From Berberis thunbergii (lineage: Eukaryota; Streptophyta; Magnoliopsida; Ranunculales; Berberidaceae), in assembly GCA_003290165.1 (NCBI GenBank), contig QNQO01007608.1, positions 124,001 through 188,000 of the forward strand: a stretch of 64,000 nt of DNA. The letters are read 5' to 3'. Positions 10,477 to 21,169 of this stretch are shown in pieces. How positions within the stretch are numbered: the stretch's first letter is position 1; every line of letters begins with the position of its first letter. Both the position numbers and the translations under genes were made by a program. The notes under the pieces were generated by a model. The model saw nothing but the letters and a program-made list of their open reading frames with translations. It did not search any database and was not told where the DNA came from.

Positions 10477-10480
10477 ATCT

Positions 10481-13100
10481 ACTTGCAAGCGGTTTCAACT
10501 TCTTTCAGGCGGTCGTAACTTCCATGATTGGTTATAACTTCTTGTTTTGAGATATCTCTTCTACAAGCCCACGTGCTCAGCTGAGCATGGTGGTTGACGC
10601 CGAGCACTGCTCCTCTGCTGAGGAAATAGTGTTCTACTGATACTGAGTTTGTGTTGGGCCCGGGCTCGGGTTTTCTATACTTGTAGCATTCGTGGATAAT
10701 CTTCAGGTTTCTTAAGAAAGACCCAAATCTTTGGGCTTCTTTATCCAATTGAGCTAAAGGTTAATTTATGCTCCCACAACCATGTTACTAGGTTTGCGGG
10801 GTTTTCAAAAATAGAGTTTGGCACTAGTTGAGGTGGTTAGTATCACCATTTGACCAATTGAGCAATATCCATCGCATCCAAAGCAAGATAACACTTTTGT
10901 CATTGGTTATCCAAACTCTAACAAATATCCTCGAAAGCCACAGGTAATTCTACATTAAAGTTGTTTCCAAAGCCGTAGGTAATTCTGCATTAAACAAAAT
11001 CCAATTTTGTTATCAAAGATACCACCCTTTGTGCCTAAAATTTATCTCATTCCATCTATTGCTCTACTTAGAGATGAGATATAAAAGCCAACATCCGAAT
11101 AGATAGTAATGGAATTTGTTAGCTATGTTCTGCTACTGATTATATTCATTAAAGTCCCTTCTTCCATATCATCATCTACAATGCAGTCTTCACCCAGATG
11201 GAAGCATTAGTCTTCACCCTTCATCAGTGCGTTAAGTATACCGCTAACCATTCCGAAAGGACAATACGTTGAGACCAACCTAATACACGAGGCTTCAATT
11301 ACGCTGCATTGAAACAAATAGAATGCTCCCAGATCCAACTGAGTCTTACATAGCAGCCTGAACCAGTGTCAGGTCAAGTGACAGCGGAGGCACAACAATC
11401 AAGCCATACAGGAGAGGCTGAGGCAAACGGGAACACAACCCCCTAACCTTCTGTCGGTGCGGAGATTAACCCCTCTACAAGGTTTACTCTTCAGTAACCT
11501 CTATAACGCTTGCAAGTCTCGATAGTCAACTGGAGAATGCTAGCTATTCGCAAGGGCCATCCGAGTTCACATCAAGACCATGATCAATCTCTCTCAATAC
11601 ACAGTTAGTTTTTTTTTCAGATTGTTTATTTTCCTTTCGGTAGTCAATGTAGAGTTTTATTTCTTAAAATACTTATGTGATTTGCAATCATTTAAAAAGT
11701 AAAGGAAAAATTACAAAAACAAACTTTATTGATTATTGGAAAGATGTAGCAATAATCACCTTGAGGCGGATATGAAAGACACATACTATAAGCATCTGAA
11801 ATCAGTACAACATGAAACAAAAACTCGCTTAGACGATCTAACTACGTAACGGTATCCGAAGAAGGCCGTGCAGACCCTTCGATGAGAGCAAACTGCAAGT
11901 GACAACAAAGATATGTGAAAGGACTTCGCTCGACCCCTTCCCAAGATAAAGACAAGCTGTCAGAAGGGATTGAAAGGACTAAGCGGCCAAATTGCTTTGT
12001 CTAGTCACCCCAGGAAAGTGCCCGTATAACATCATTGTAGACCTTACAATGGATTGCTAATTTCCTCCAGAGACATCCCACCCCCTTACAGATTTCCTCA
12101 AATGGTGGTTGGCTTCTAGGGTGGATGGACACGAGCAACGAAGTAGACAAAATTTCATAGTGTTGCCAAGCGAGGCCAATTTTTCCATGCACAACGTCAG
12201 AAGTGAGTAAGAGATACCATACCTAGAAGCATCGCAGATCGGCTAACACTTTGATCAGCCACTAGTTAGCAGTGGGATCCACGCGCGCACAGACATAAGT
12301 GGCACGAAGTAACACCAGAGCATCTTCCGGAAATATGAGAAGAAATTATGAGATCTCAATATATCAACTATGTGCTCACCCAGAACAAGCGACCATGCAT
12401 AACAACAACTATTGTTGTGCCTGATCAGTGCAAATGTTAGAACATTCAAAAACTCCATTACTAGAAATCTCCCTTCAGCCTTTGAAAAATTCGAAGCATT
12501 TTCTTCAAACAAGAACATTACATGAGATAAGCTCTGTAAAAGATAGTGCTTACAACGATTAGAAAACACCATTATATAGGTGTGATGACTCACCAAACGA
12601 GTTCTCCAGCATTAACTGCAAGCATTGAATACTGTATGGGCAACAAAAAAACAACGGTTCCCAAGGAAAGTGTGCATGCCACATTCATTCAATTAATGGT
12701 GCTGCATGCAACCCCATCAATTGAGGGATAATAACTGGTACTCAACCGTTTTGCAGCTTATGCCATACACGTGTCACCGCGCGATCTATGCCGTACACGT
12801 AGCGCAATCGTACAAGAAACCCTAACTCTTCCTCTGCAAGCGCAAAGGCTTGGCCCACAATTCAAACAATATTTTGCTACATGCTTGGCACGAGCACAAA
12901 TCCAAATCAGCCTTGACGCACGGATCGTATCCACAGATCGCTTGTTTATTTTAAGGTAATGCTGTCCACATAGTGCGCGACATTAGCGGACATGGGTTCA
13001 CATTCCCTCAAACGGGCGGAACCACTCTCCAACTGGGCAAACTTAGTCAGCCAAAGTTGATGACAATGACTTCTGGTACGTCCCAATACCTAGTTCGCCA
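10481..13100. other. unassigned intergenic/LTR-like sequence
   Basis: No ORF with a recognisable family. Short frames (minus 12,255-12,596 and 12,001-12,192) have no motif that I know. It may include the rest of the element 1 LTR and older repeats. The stretch 12,765-12,800 has two ACACGT words near CGCGCG. Nothing else can be supported. Confidence 0.5.
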
Positions 13101-13104
13101 GTGC

Positions 13105-14065
13105 AGATCCCAATGGTATAGGAAGTGAGAGTCTAATTAGTATTATCACGCCTGGTGACGACGATTCGCTAGGGATCATTGCCCCCCTTCGCGGTCATTG
13201 ATCGCCGAACCCGATCAGGTAAGCTTAGCTGGTGACGACTGACAACGAGAGCTTTTGATCAAATCCCATACATATAGCCCCCACTGCGTGTGCATAGATG
13301 ATTTGGAAGGTGAGAGCCTAGTTAGTCTCGAACTGATTCCAACGACTTGCCACGGGACCACTGCTTTTCAGCGTGGTTGCCGAATTACAAACCCTAAACT
13401 TGTAGCCTCTACTGCACGGGTGTAGATAGTTTAGAAGGTGGGAGCCTAGTTAGTCCCGAACTGATTCTGGTGGCTCGCCATGGGACTACTGCTTTTCAGA
13501 GTGGCTGCCGAATTACCGACCCTGAACTTGTAGTCCCCACTACGCGGGTGTAGACAATTTACAAGGTGGGAGCTTAGTTAGTCCCGAACTGATTCCAACG
13601 ACTCGCCACGAGACCACTGCTTTTCAACGTGGCCACTGAATCACCAACCCTTGACTTATAGCGCCCACTGCGTGGGTGTAGACAATTTAGAAGGTGGGAG
13701 CCTAGTTAGTCCCGAATTGATTTCGATGGCTCGCCACGGGACCACTGTTTTTCAACATGGTTGTTGAATCACCAACCCTGGACATGCGACCTGGGCGGGT
13801 GTAGATAGTTTAGAAGGTGGGAGCCTAGTTAGTCACGAACTAATTCTGACGGCTCATCACGGGACCACTGCTTTTCAGCGTGGCCACCGAATCACCAACC
13901 CTAGACTTGTAGCCCCCACTGCACGGGTGTAGATAGTCTAGAAGGTGGGGAGCCTAGTCAGCAGCGAACTTATTCTGACGACTCGCCATGGGACCACTGC
14001 TTTTCAGCGCAGCTGCCGAAAACTCTCAAATTTGTAGCTTGATGCACACAGGTGTAGATGATTTG
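13105..14065. repeat. about 128-bp tandem array, roughly 7 diverged copies
   Basis: The word TGTAGAT (or TGCATAGAT) followed by TTTAGAAGGTGGGAGCCTAG recurs at 13291, 13421, 13549, 13677, 13800, 13928 and 14053, with spacings of 130, 128, 128, 123, 128 and 125 bp. Each unit also has a GGGACCACTGCTTTTCA block and an ACCAACCCT block. A more degenerate unit precedes them from about 13,105. It lies beside the LTR of gypsy element 2. Confidence 0.93.
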
Positions 14066-14714
14066 TTGATTAGCTAACTATCAAAATCAAAGTTTTGCCC
14101 AGTAGCTGCGCAACTTGCTGTACATATTGAAAAACCTACCTTTAAATACCACTTCATGTTGGACATGCCAAATAACGTTTGAAGTGTGCAAATTTGGTTT
14201 CCTAAAAATCCAACCTGCAAAACAAGGGTAAGATTCCCAAAGGCCACCTTTTTGGTGGCCGAAGGCACTCCGATGCTTAAGTCAGTAAATCTATGGGAGA
14301 TAGAGTTTAATCTGGACAAAATTTAGTTAAAATTGCATCCCTTAGTTGAATGTTCCCTTTACCTTATATAGTGGTCGTTAATAATTCTCTACGCGACTTA
14401 AACATGAGAGGCTTGACGAGGCGAAACATTCTCTGTAACAATCTATTTCTTTGTGAAGATACGTCTTTGGGGAGTAATCCCGCCATGACTCATTTCCTTT
14501 GTAACATTTCTCCTCTTTAAGGGAGAGATCTGTTGGGCCTGGATTTGAGCATCTGACTATGATATGTTTTGAGGGGCCCTTTTAGGCTTTAATGGCTGGA
14601 TTTACCTTTTTTAGATTTTGCGAGTCTACTCTGACTTGAAATACTTGGTCCTCGTGATAAGTGATATTTGCCACGTGTACGGTCATGATGATAGTCTTAT
14701 TTGAGGTATCATCA
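14066..14714 (-). repeat. 3' LTR of gypsy element 2 (left limit uncertain)
   Basis: On the minus strand it begins TGATGATACC at 14714, right after a purine-rich tract (complement of CTATTCCTCCCTTGG, 14716-14730) that suits a polypurine tract. It has a CTATATAAGG TATA box at about 14,362-14,371 and a GCATCGGAGTGCCTTCGG block at about 14,262-14,280. The same start and GCATCGGAGTGC block appear in the LTR at 60,690-61,343. The left end could run into the tandem array. Confidence 0.6.
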
Positions 14715-14930
14715 GCTATTCCTCCCTTGGTTAGTTGGCATGCTGATGTTGCCATTAACTCTACGATAGTTGGACTTTCGATTTCATCATTATAGTGTAT
14801 TTAATGTCGTTAACACCTGTTGATGCGGTTGCTATTTTGATATCTCACCTCTCTGTTCATTTTTTTGGATTTTGTGCTGCCAATGTGTCTCGCACATCAT
14901 CCTATTAGTAGTCTCTTCATTGCTCAACAC

Positions 14931-14942
14931 TATAAAAAGGGG
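14931..14942 (+). promoter_or_regulatory. TATA box of the antisense gene in gypsy element 2
   Basis: TATAAAAAGGGG on the plus strand, about 95 bp before the ATG at 15037 and just outside the LTR, oriented to drive the antisense gene rather than gag-pol. Confidence 0.55.
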
Positions 14943-15036
14943 CGTGATAGTTGTGTTTTTCTCTTTACGCTATCTTTGAGATCAGAGTTTACTTTTTCCT
15001 TCTTCTTCGCTATCTTCTTTGTTCAATTTCTTTCCC

Positions 15037-17625
15037 ATGTCTACTAACAAGATACTAGACGGTGAATTGCTTGATGTTTGCGTGGCGTTCTTCTTGCCTA
15101 AGAAGACATCGCAAGCGATGTTGGAAAGTGTTCTTGCTGAGTACTCATTGCCATCCGAACTTGAGATTGTTCTGCCTAGCCATAACGATAGTCCTTGTCG
15201 TCCAAAGCCATGTTATATTGCGCTTTGCCCGTGCATGTGTCAGTCAGGTCTTAGGTTTTCAATTCCGGAAATCTTTTGGGATTACTTGGATTTTTTGGGC
15301 ATTGTTTTTGCTCAAATTGGTCCCAATGGCTCGAGAGTGATGGTTTTTACTTATTCGAGACCATTCTTTTGGCATTCCTCTATTTGCTAGGGTTTTGCAT
15401 TCCGTGGTGTGATTTGTTGTTAGTAGTAATAATATGTGTTTTCTCCGTTCTCCCTCTTGTTTTGGGAAACTCAATGATGATTACAGGGACTAGTTGAGGT
15501 TTTTGTTTTATGCTTCCGTCAACTCTGGCTACTTTAAATTGCAGGGTCGACATATCATGAGGTCGTTCCAAGTCCCCAAGAAGTGGAAGAATCTGCACTT
15601 ATCTGCAGAAGAACAAGAGATTAGTGGTCGTTTTTCGAAGCTTCCTTGAGTTGTTGTGGAGTTGTTCCTAGCTACTTAGGTTATCGAGCGTAGTGGCTTG
15701 TACACTATGAGCGAGGCGGAACGATCGGTCCTTACTGAAGCTCGAGCTACTGAAATCACTGCTCGTGCTGATCCTGTTGGTGTTAGTGATGTTAGCAACG
15801 ATGGGAAAGTGACTTCGACAGGGTGGTTATGGATTTCAATGCTCCTATTAGCATTGGTGGTGTTGGTTCGACTACTAGAAAAAAAAGCTTCATAGGCTTG
15901 CTAGTCCTTCGAAGCAATTGGCGATAAGCCCTGGCCGTGTTCCCAAGAAGAAGCGGCTTGCTAGTTCCGTTCATGGTACTACTCGGACTGCTCCTCGTCC
16001 GAGGTTATCTGGTAAGGAGGATAGGGAAGATGGTTGCCTATTTGCTCAATAGGTTGAGGAGATAAATAAAGCTATGAAGAGAAGCAAAAAAAAAGGTGAT
16101 TCGTTTGTTGCACGAGTGTGAGAAGAGGCTCATCTTTATTCATGGTGTGCTCGACTTTGCCGATTGATCCAATAATGACCCTCGTGTCCTCAATAATAAG
16201 ATGTTTTCAGCTTGTTGTGGAGAGTTCAAAAGATCTAGATATTATGAAGACCATAGCTGACTTTGACTTTAACCTACTGTGTGACGAAAATTTTGTCCAT
16301 CATGGTCAGAAATGTAAGTCTCCTCTTCATTCTCCTATTCGTGCTGATGACGCAATGGAGTTTCCTGTTTCCTCGTTGTCCGTCACACTTTTTCTGTTGC
16401 TGCTACCTGTTCCACTCCTGCCACTACTATTTGTCCCACTCTTGCCACTATTGATTTGAAAAGAGAAGGCAATAGTGGCTTTTTTGTTATCACTACTACG
16501 ACCTTTCTTCCGGCCGCTGAGGGTGGGCCTTCAGTACTCCCTGATCCTTAAGTTCTTCATCCACTGATTGGTTGGAAGGAGCCCAATCCTGAAGACAACC
16601 GCATTAGGTTAGATGGAAAGTTCAATTGGTTTAATGAGATTGACGTGTAGGATAATGCACACAATTTGATCAACGAATGGACAAGCGCTTGGTCGAGAGG
16701 GCTTCAATGCCCGCGCGGGAGCCTAGTAGTCATCTTGACCACGACCTTAAGTAGATAATGGAAGGGATGAATCATCTCACTTATGCTAGGGTGATGGGGT
16801 CAGACTATCAGGCTGCGCATGGTCAGGTGGCAACACTTGAGAGAAAGATGGCAAGACAGTTACTGGTATTTTCTCACGTTCTCTGTCAGTTTGTCGCGTT
16901 GAAAGCACAGTGCGTGGAGCAGGAAAAAGGCACCTCAGATTGCTTGGGCTTCCTTGAAGGAAGTTGAGGTTGTACGGGACAAGATCGCTATTAAGTTTGA
17001 GGCTATGGGGACTGAGTAGAACATAGTTCGTGACTGGCTGGACGTTGTGGAGAGGGAGCTGTCTGTTGAGAAGGCTGGTCATAATGAGGCCATGCATTAT
17101 GTTATTCAACAATCCGTCAGTCGCAAGGGTTGCTGAGGAGCGAGTGGTGTAGTTAACGACTGAGCTTGCTGATGCTAAGTCAGATGCTTTTGCAATGCTA
17201 ACCACTGTTGAAGGAGAACTTGTTTCAACCAAGAACGAGCTTGCAGCAATCAAAGACAAACTGAAGATTACAGAAGCGGAGGATTGGAAAAGAGTCATTG
17301 ATGGTCGAATCGACCTCCTCGATTTCATGGAGGGGAGGGCCTCGATTTGACTGGATATTGTGTTTTGGTTGACCAGATTTTTGAGGACGATGATAATGAA
17401 GAATGTGCTCCAAATCTTCCAAGTGATTTGGTTGATGAAGAACAATCGTCTCCTCTTATTTTTTATCCGCCCCATCATCTGTCCTTGTTGTTGAAGAGAG
17501 AGCTTCATCCCCTCATGCTATTGATGCCATCGTCCATCTTCCTTTGATTGTTCCTTCTAGTAATGCTCTGATGACTTCTACTATTTCCTCTCCAACTGTT
17601 GTATCTTCTTTTCCTGATGTAACTG
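15037..17625 (+). pseudogene. antisense extra gene of gypsy element 2 (PF04195-like, then coiled coil)
   Basis: The ATG at 15037 (MSTNKILDGELLDV) opens a frame with GLRFSIPEIFWDYLDFLG followed by AQIGPNGSRVMVF, the same family pattern as the gene at 1.1-3.4 kb. An intron probably ends with ATTGCAG at 15,544, followed by VPKKWKNLHLSAEEQ. Later blocks include a helical, coiled-coil-like region at 16,760-17,300 (QVATLERKMARQ, VVRDKIAIKFEAMG, ELVSTKNELAAIKDKL) and an acidic tail. Multiple stops and shifts show decay. It runs opposite to the element's integrase at 18.4 kb, as in element 1. Confidence 0.65.
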
Positions 17626-17944
17626 AATAGAGCTATGAATGACAAGTTCTTTTTTTTATGACATTCTCATGTTTTATCTTTCACGTATTTATTATTCTCT
17701 GATTTGTATGTCTTTCTTGCTAGATTGTGTATTTGTAAATTGTTGTCGTCGTAACTTGTTTATTGTCTGGATAAATCACGGTAGCTAGTTGTGCACAATA
17801 AATGTGCGTTTATCTTGCTACTCATACTTTATGTATCTTGGTAGTTTTAGGTTAGGTTGGATTTCTCTCTTTGCACTCGTTTCTTGGCCATCTAAAACTT
17901 TGATTTCTTCAGACTTCTTTTGAGCGTGTTGTGTGCTTCAACTA

Positions 17945-18385
17945 GTTAGTTGGGCTAGGAGGTTTAACGAGTAAGTTTGACTTGTACGTCCAAACTTTCT
18001 TAAGTATACTTTGTAGTCCAATATGTTGGTCGGGCAAAAAGTTTTTACGAGTAAGTCTGACTTGTACGTCTAGGATTTTTAAATATACTTTGTAGTCTGA
18101 CATATTGGTCAGGCAAGAAGATTTTATGAGTAAGTCTGACTTATACGTCCATACTTTTGTAAATATACTTCATGGTATGATATATTGGTCGGGCCAAAAG
18201 GTTTTACGAGTAAGTTTGACTTATACGTCCAAACTTTTGTAAGTATACTTTGTGGTTCGATATATTTGTCGGGCCAAAAAGTTTTACGAATAAGTCGACT
18301 TATATGTTCAGACTCTTGTAAGTATACTTCGTGGTTGATCAGACCAGAAGTTCTCTGGGCACGTCTGACTTGTTTGTCCTAATTC
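17945..18385. repeat. 80-bp tandem array, about 6 copies
   Basis: The word GAGTAAGTYTGACTTRTACG recurs at about 17,970, 18,050, 18,130, 18,210 and 18,290, with a weaker copy near 18,360; the period is 79-80 bp. Each unit also has TTGGTCGGGC and AAGTATACTT words. It lies between the end of the antisense gene and the end of integrase. Confidence 0.93.
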
Positions 18386-18433
18386 TTCCTTTTTTTGTGT
18401 ATCCTTTCGCTATGATCCGATGCTACTTTTGGA

Positions 18434-18960
18434 TCAGCTGCTGTTCGAGTAGGTTCCCAGTCTGATTTCAATGTCCTGACTTGATAGATAATTTGAACAC
18501 GAGGCAAAGAGTTTCTTAAATTTGAGAGTCTTATTGATGATATTCTTCAAATGTTCAATATTCCATAGTCGTGGTAGTTGTTCTCCTTTTGATTCTTTCA
18601 ACCTATATGTTCTTGGTCTGTTGATTTTGACTAGTATCATTGCTTCAGAACCATATGCAAGGGCAACCAAGGTTTCTCCGGCCAGGGTTCTCTTTGTCAT
18701 TCTGTAGGCCCAAAGGGTGCATGGCAATTCGGACCCTAGCATCCTTTTCATGCTTCGAGTTTCTTGTTGGTTATTTCTAGGATTGTTTTGTTTTGAAGCC
18801 ATCCCATTGGTCTCCTGATCTGTTGTGCATATTTTTTGCGTTGAATTTTCTAGTATCAAGGTCTCGTGATGCCTCCATTGGTGTTCCAAACAGACCATAG
18901 AGAAGGATATTTTTTCCATGGCAAATGTGAATGTGAAGTAAGCCATGAGTGAGATGCAAT
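18434..18960 (-). pseudogene. gypsy element 2 integrase C-terminal remnant
   Basis: Minus-strand ELPCTLWAYRMTKRT and AGETLVALAYGSEAM match the integrase C-terminal motif also seen at 4.3-4.6 kb. The DDE core, RT and gag are absent upstream, so the element is truncated near 18,960. Confidence 0.8.
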
Positions 18961-19689
18961 ACGATATTTAAAAATTAAGAGATTACTAGATTTCAAGGTA
19001 GGAAAATAGTTAAGGTAAAAGTTTCAACTCATGAAATCCTATTTATAGTAGTTATCTCCAATATATTGTATAACTTTACAACATCATTAAAAAAAGACTT
19101 CCATTGCTTCATCTTCACAACTTCGTCTTGTACAACTATTGAAGTCTTTCATGGATTTGAATGGTTGCATTAAGTATGTATTAACATAGAGATAATTGTT
19201 ACCTCAAATGGAGTGCCCACATATCGAATAATCTCATTGTTCATGTACCCTATCTAAACTATTATAAATATGTGGTACCTCCGGCTCAAGCTGAGTTGTA
19301 AATAACTATTCGTCAATAAAAATATGTATATGCCCTTAATGACATAAGATCTTATTTATAACCTGCCAAATAATATGAACGCACAAATTTTCTTCCATAC
19401 AATTTAAGTTATCAAATATATGTCGAGTGGATTTCATAGTATGAAAGGGCCTCTTGAACAAGCAAAAGATGGTGTAGTGACCCCTTAATGAATGCAACTT
19501 GATTGGGAGCAATGCCTAAAGAAAGAAAAGAGCCAAATTGGTTGACATACAATCAAATTCAATAAATATTTGTCCAAACCCGATGGATGATATTGAGCAA
19601 AATGACTTTTGTTTGTTGGAAGCTAATGGGTGGAGTGAAATCCTTTGACGAGTAGAGCAATCTAGAGAACCCAATTGATGCCATCCCTT
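18961..19689. other. AT-rich sequence without recognised content
   Basis: No coding motif, no repeat structure and no LTR signature seen. Confidence 0.5.
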
Positions 19690-19825
19690 TTTGAAATATT
19701 ACGAAAAGAGACTGGGGCAGGTGCCTTACCGTCCAATTTTTTTTATCCCTTAACCCTCGCCGGTGGGGTTTGACCCTGTGACCTAGTGATATCATTCGCC
19801 ACTGCTCAACCACTGAGCCAACCCA
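19690..19825 (-). mobile_element. tRNA-derived SINE
   Basis: On the minus strand the sequence begins TGGGTTGGCTCAGTGGTTGA (pol III A box TGGCTCAGTGGT) at about 19,825-19,805. A B-box-like GGGTCAAACCC follows at 19,766-19,777, about 35 bp downstream, which is tRNA-like spacing. It continues into a non-tRNA body (GGACGGTAAGGCACCTGCCC) as in plant SINEs. Box B departs from GGTTCGANTCC. The 3' limit is approximate and no target duplication was identified. Confidence 0.6.
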
Positions 19826-19835
19826 CCTTTGGCGC

Positions 19836-19852
19836 TCACACACACACACACC
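19836..19852. repeat. (CA)n microsatellite
   Basis: Uninterrupted CA units next to the SINE head. Confidence 0.85.
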
Positions 19853-21169
19853 TGTTCAGGGGAGAAAAGCTCATTAAGGAGATTTTTTTGGGTATTGGTG
19901 AATTTGGATGGGAACAAAAGAAATGTGAGGCAAGTAAAAGATGTATAATATGGCCTTTCCCGCCCTTCCACAAACATTACAAAGTTTTTACATAGTAATT
20001 AGGCAAATAATACATGTATTTTTACATATAGAATCACCAATGAAAAAACATTGTCCTTAACTTCACCATCGTCTTAGCTAGCTTGTATTATTGTTTGAAT
20101 AAAAAAAAAGGCTAGGACTTTTTGACACTTTCAATTCTCCTCTTTGACATCACCACCCCCTTTTTCTGACTTGCTAAAGGACACGCCGATAAAAGGTTCT
20201 AAAAACATATTTGCCAACTTTTTGGGAAAAAGAGACCGAGCTGGGGTGGTGAGAGCAACCCTTCTCCTTGCACTCATAGCGTCTCTCTCTCCCTCCCAAG
20301 CGTCCTCTATCGACTTTATTGACTTCTCTCTCTTCTAGTTCCTCTACTTCATTGGATGGAGTTTGGTTGAAGTTTTTATGTGAAATGGATGGGTTTGGTG
20401 AAAATGATGATGATTGACTTGGGGATGATAATGGTGGATGTGAGGGTGATCATCGTAGACGTGGGGGTCTGCATTATGCTCCATTCATAGGAGGAAATGG
20501 CCAAGATGAATAATTTCGAGAAAAAGAACAACCACTCCACTTGAGGTAATACTCAACTTGAGATGAACTTTCATGGGTAATTTTTGTCGTTGTTGTTGTG
20601 ATTATTGTTATATCATGTTTAATTTTTTCTTTCTTTCATATTCGAAGCCACATTGTTATTGTTAGGGTTATTGATTAATATTTAAATCCTAAAACATAAT
20701 TGTTTTTGTTTGTAGATTTTAGTTGATCATTTCATGTTTATTTTCATTTTTTGTCTTTGGGGTTAGTTTGATAATGTTGGTTGTTGTTGTTGTTTGTCGA
20801 TTTACTTATAAGTTCATGATTATTTTGTGTTTAGATACTTTCCATGGATGTAATAAATTTCAAGATGCCTCCGAACGATGTTGATAATCCGGAGTGAATT
20901 CAAGCCTATTTGGAAGAGACTAACCTTCTAGAAGTAACCATTGCCTTACACATTTTCTTCATTATATTACTTAATATACAATTTTAATCAATAATTTGTT
21001 TGATTTACTTAATGTTGAAAGATGATCATCATGTTGTTGGCAAGGTTATGATGACTTTATTTTATTTTTTTAAATTTCGGAAGAGGTAAGCTTAATTTGT
21101 GTATAACCATTTTCATAAGTTTATTGCTTTTTGTAACAAGTTTATTAGTGTTTGTAACAATTTTTTATA
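19853..21169. other. AT-rich sequence preceding the Mutator-like transposase
   Basis: No gene recognised. 20,370-20,470 has an Asp/Gly-rich short frame and 20,840-20,930 a short frame (FKMPPNDVDNPE) that could be upstream exons of the transposase, unproven. TTG-rich simple sequence lies at 20,580-20,800. Confidence 0.4.

Larger units (their letters stand above)
10118..10480 (-). repeat. 5' LTR of gypsy element 1 (right-hand limit not determined)
   Basis: Read on the minus strand it has a TATA box (TCTATAAAAA, 10371-10380), then a GGCATCGGAGTCCCCGTGG-type block (10235-10265) that recurs in the other gypsy LTRs of this window, then ends CA next to the PBS. It contains two tandem arrays, listed separately. 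The U3 start beyond 10,480 could not be placed, and no second LTR copy is in the window. Confidence 0.7.

Noticed and set aside
12255..12596. 113-codon minus-strand ORF
   Set aside because: No family motif, neighbours are noncoding, and length is within chance for AT-rich DNA.
13105..14065. CRISPR-like array
   Set aside because: Units are adjacent 128-bp repeats without unique spacers, in plant nuclear DNA.
19766..19825. possible tRNA gene
   Set aside because: A and B boxes are present but no cloverleaf could be folded and the B box is atypical. The sequence continues into a SINE-like body.
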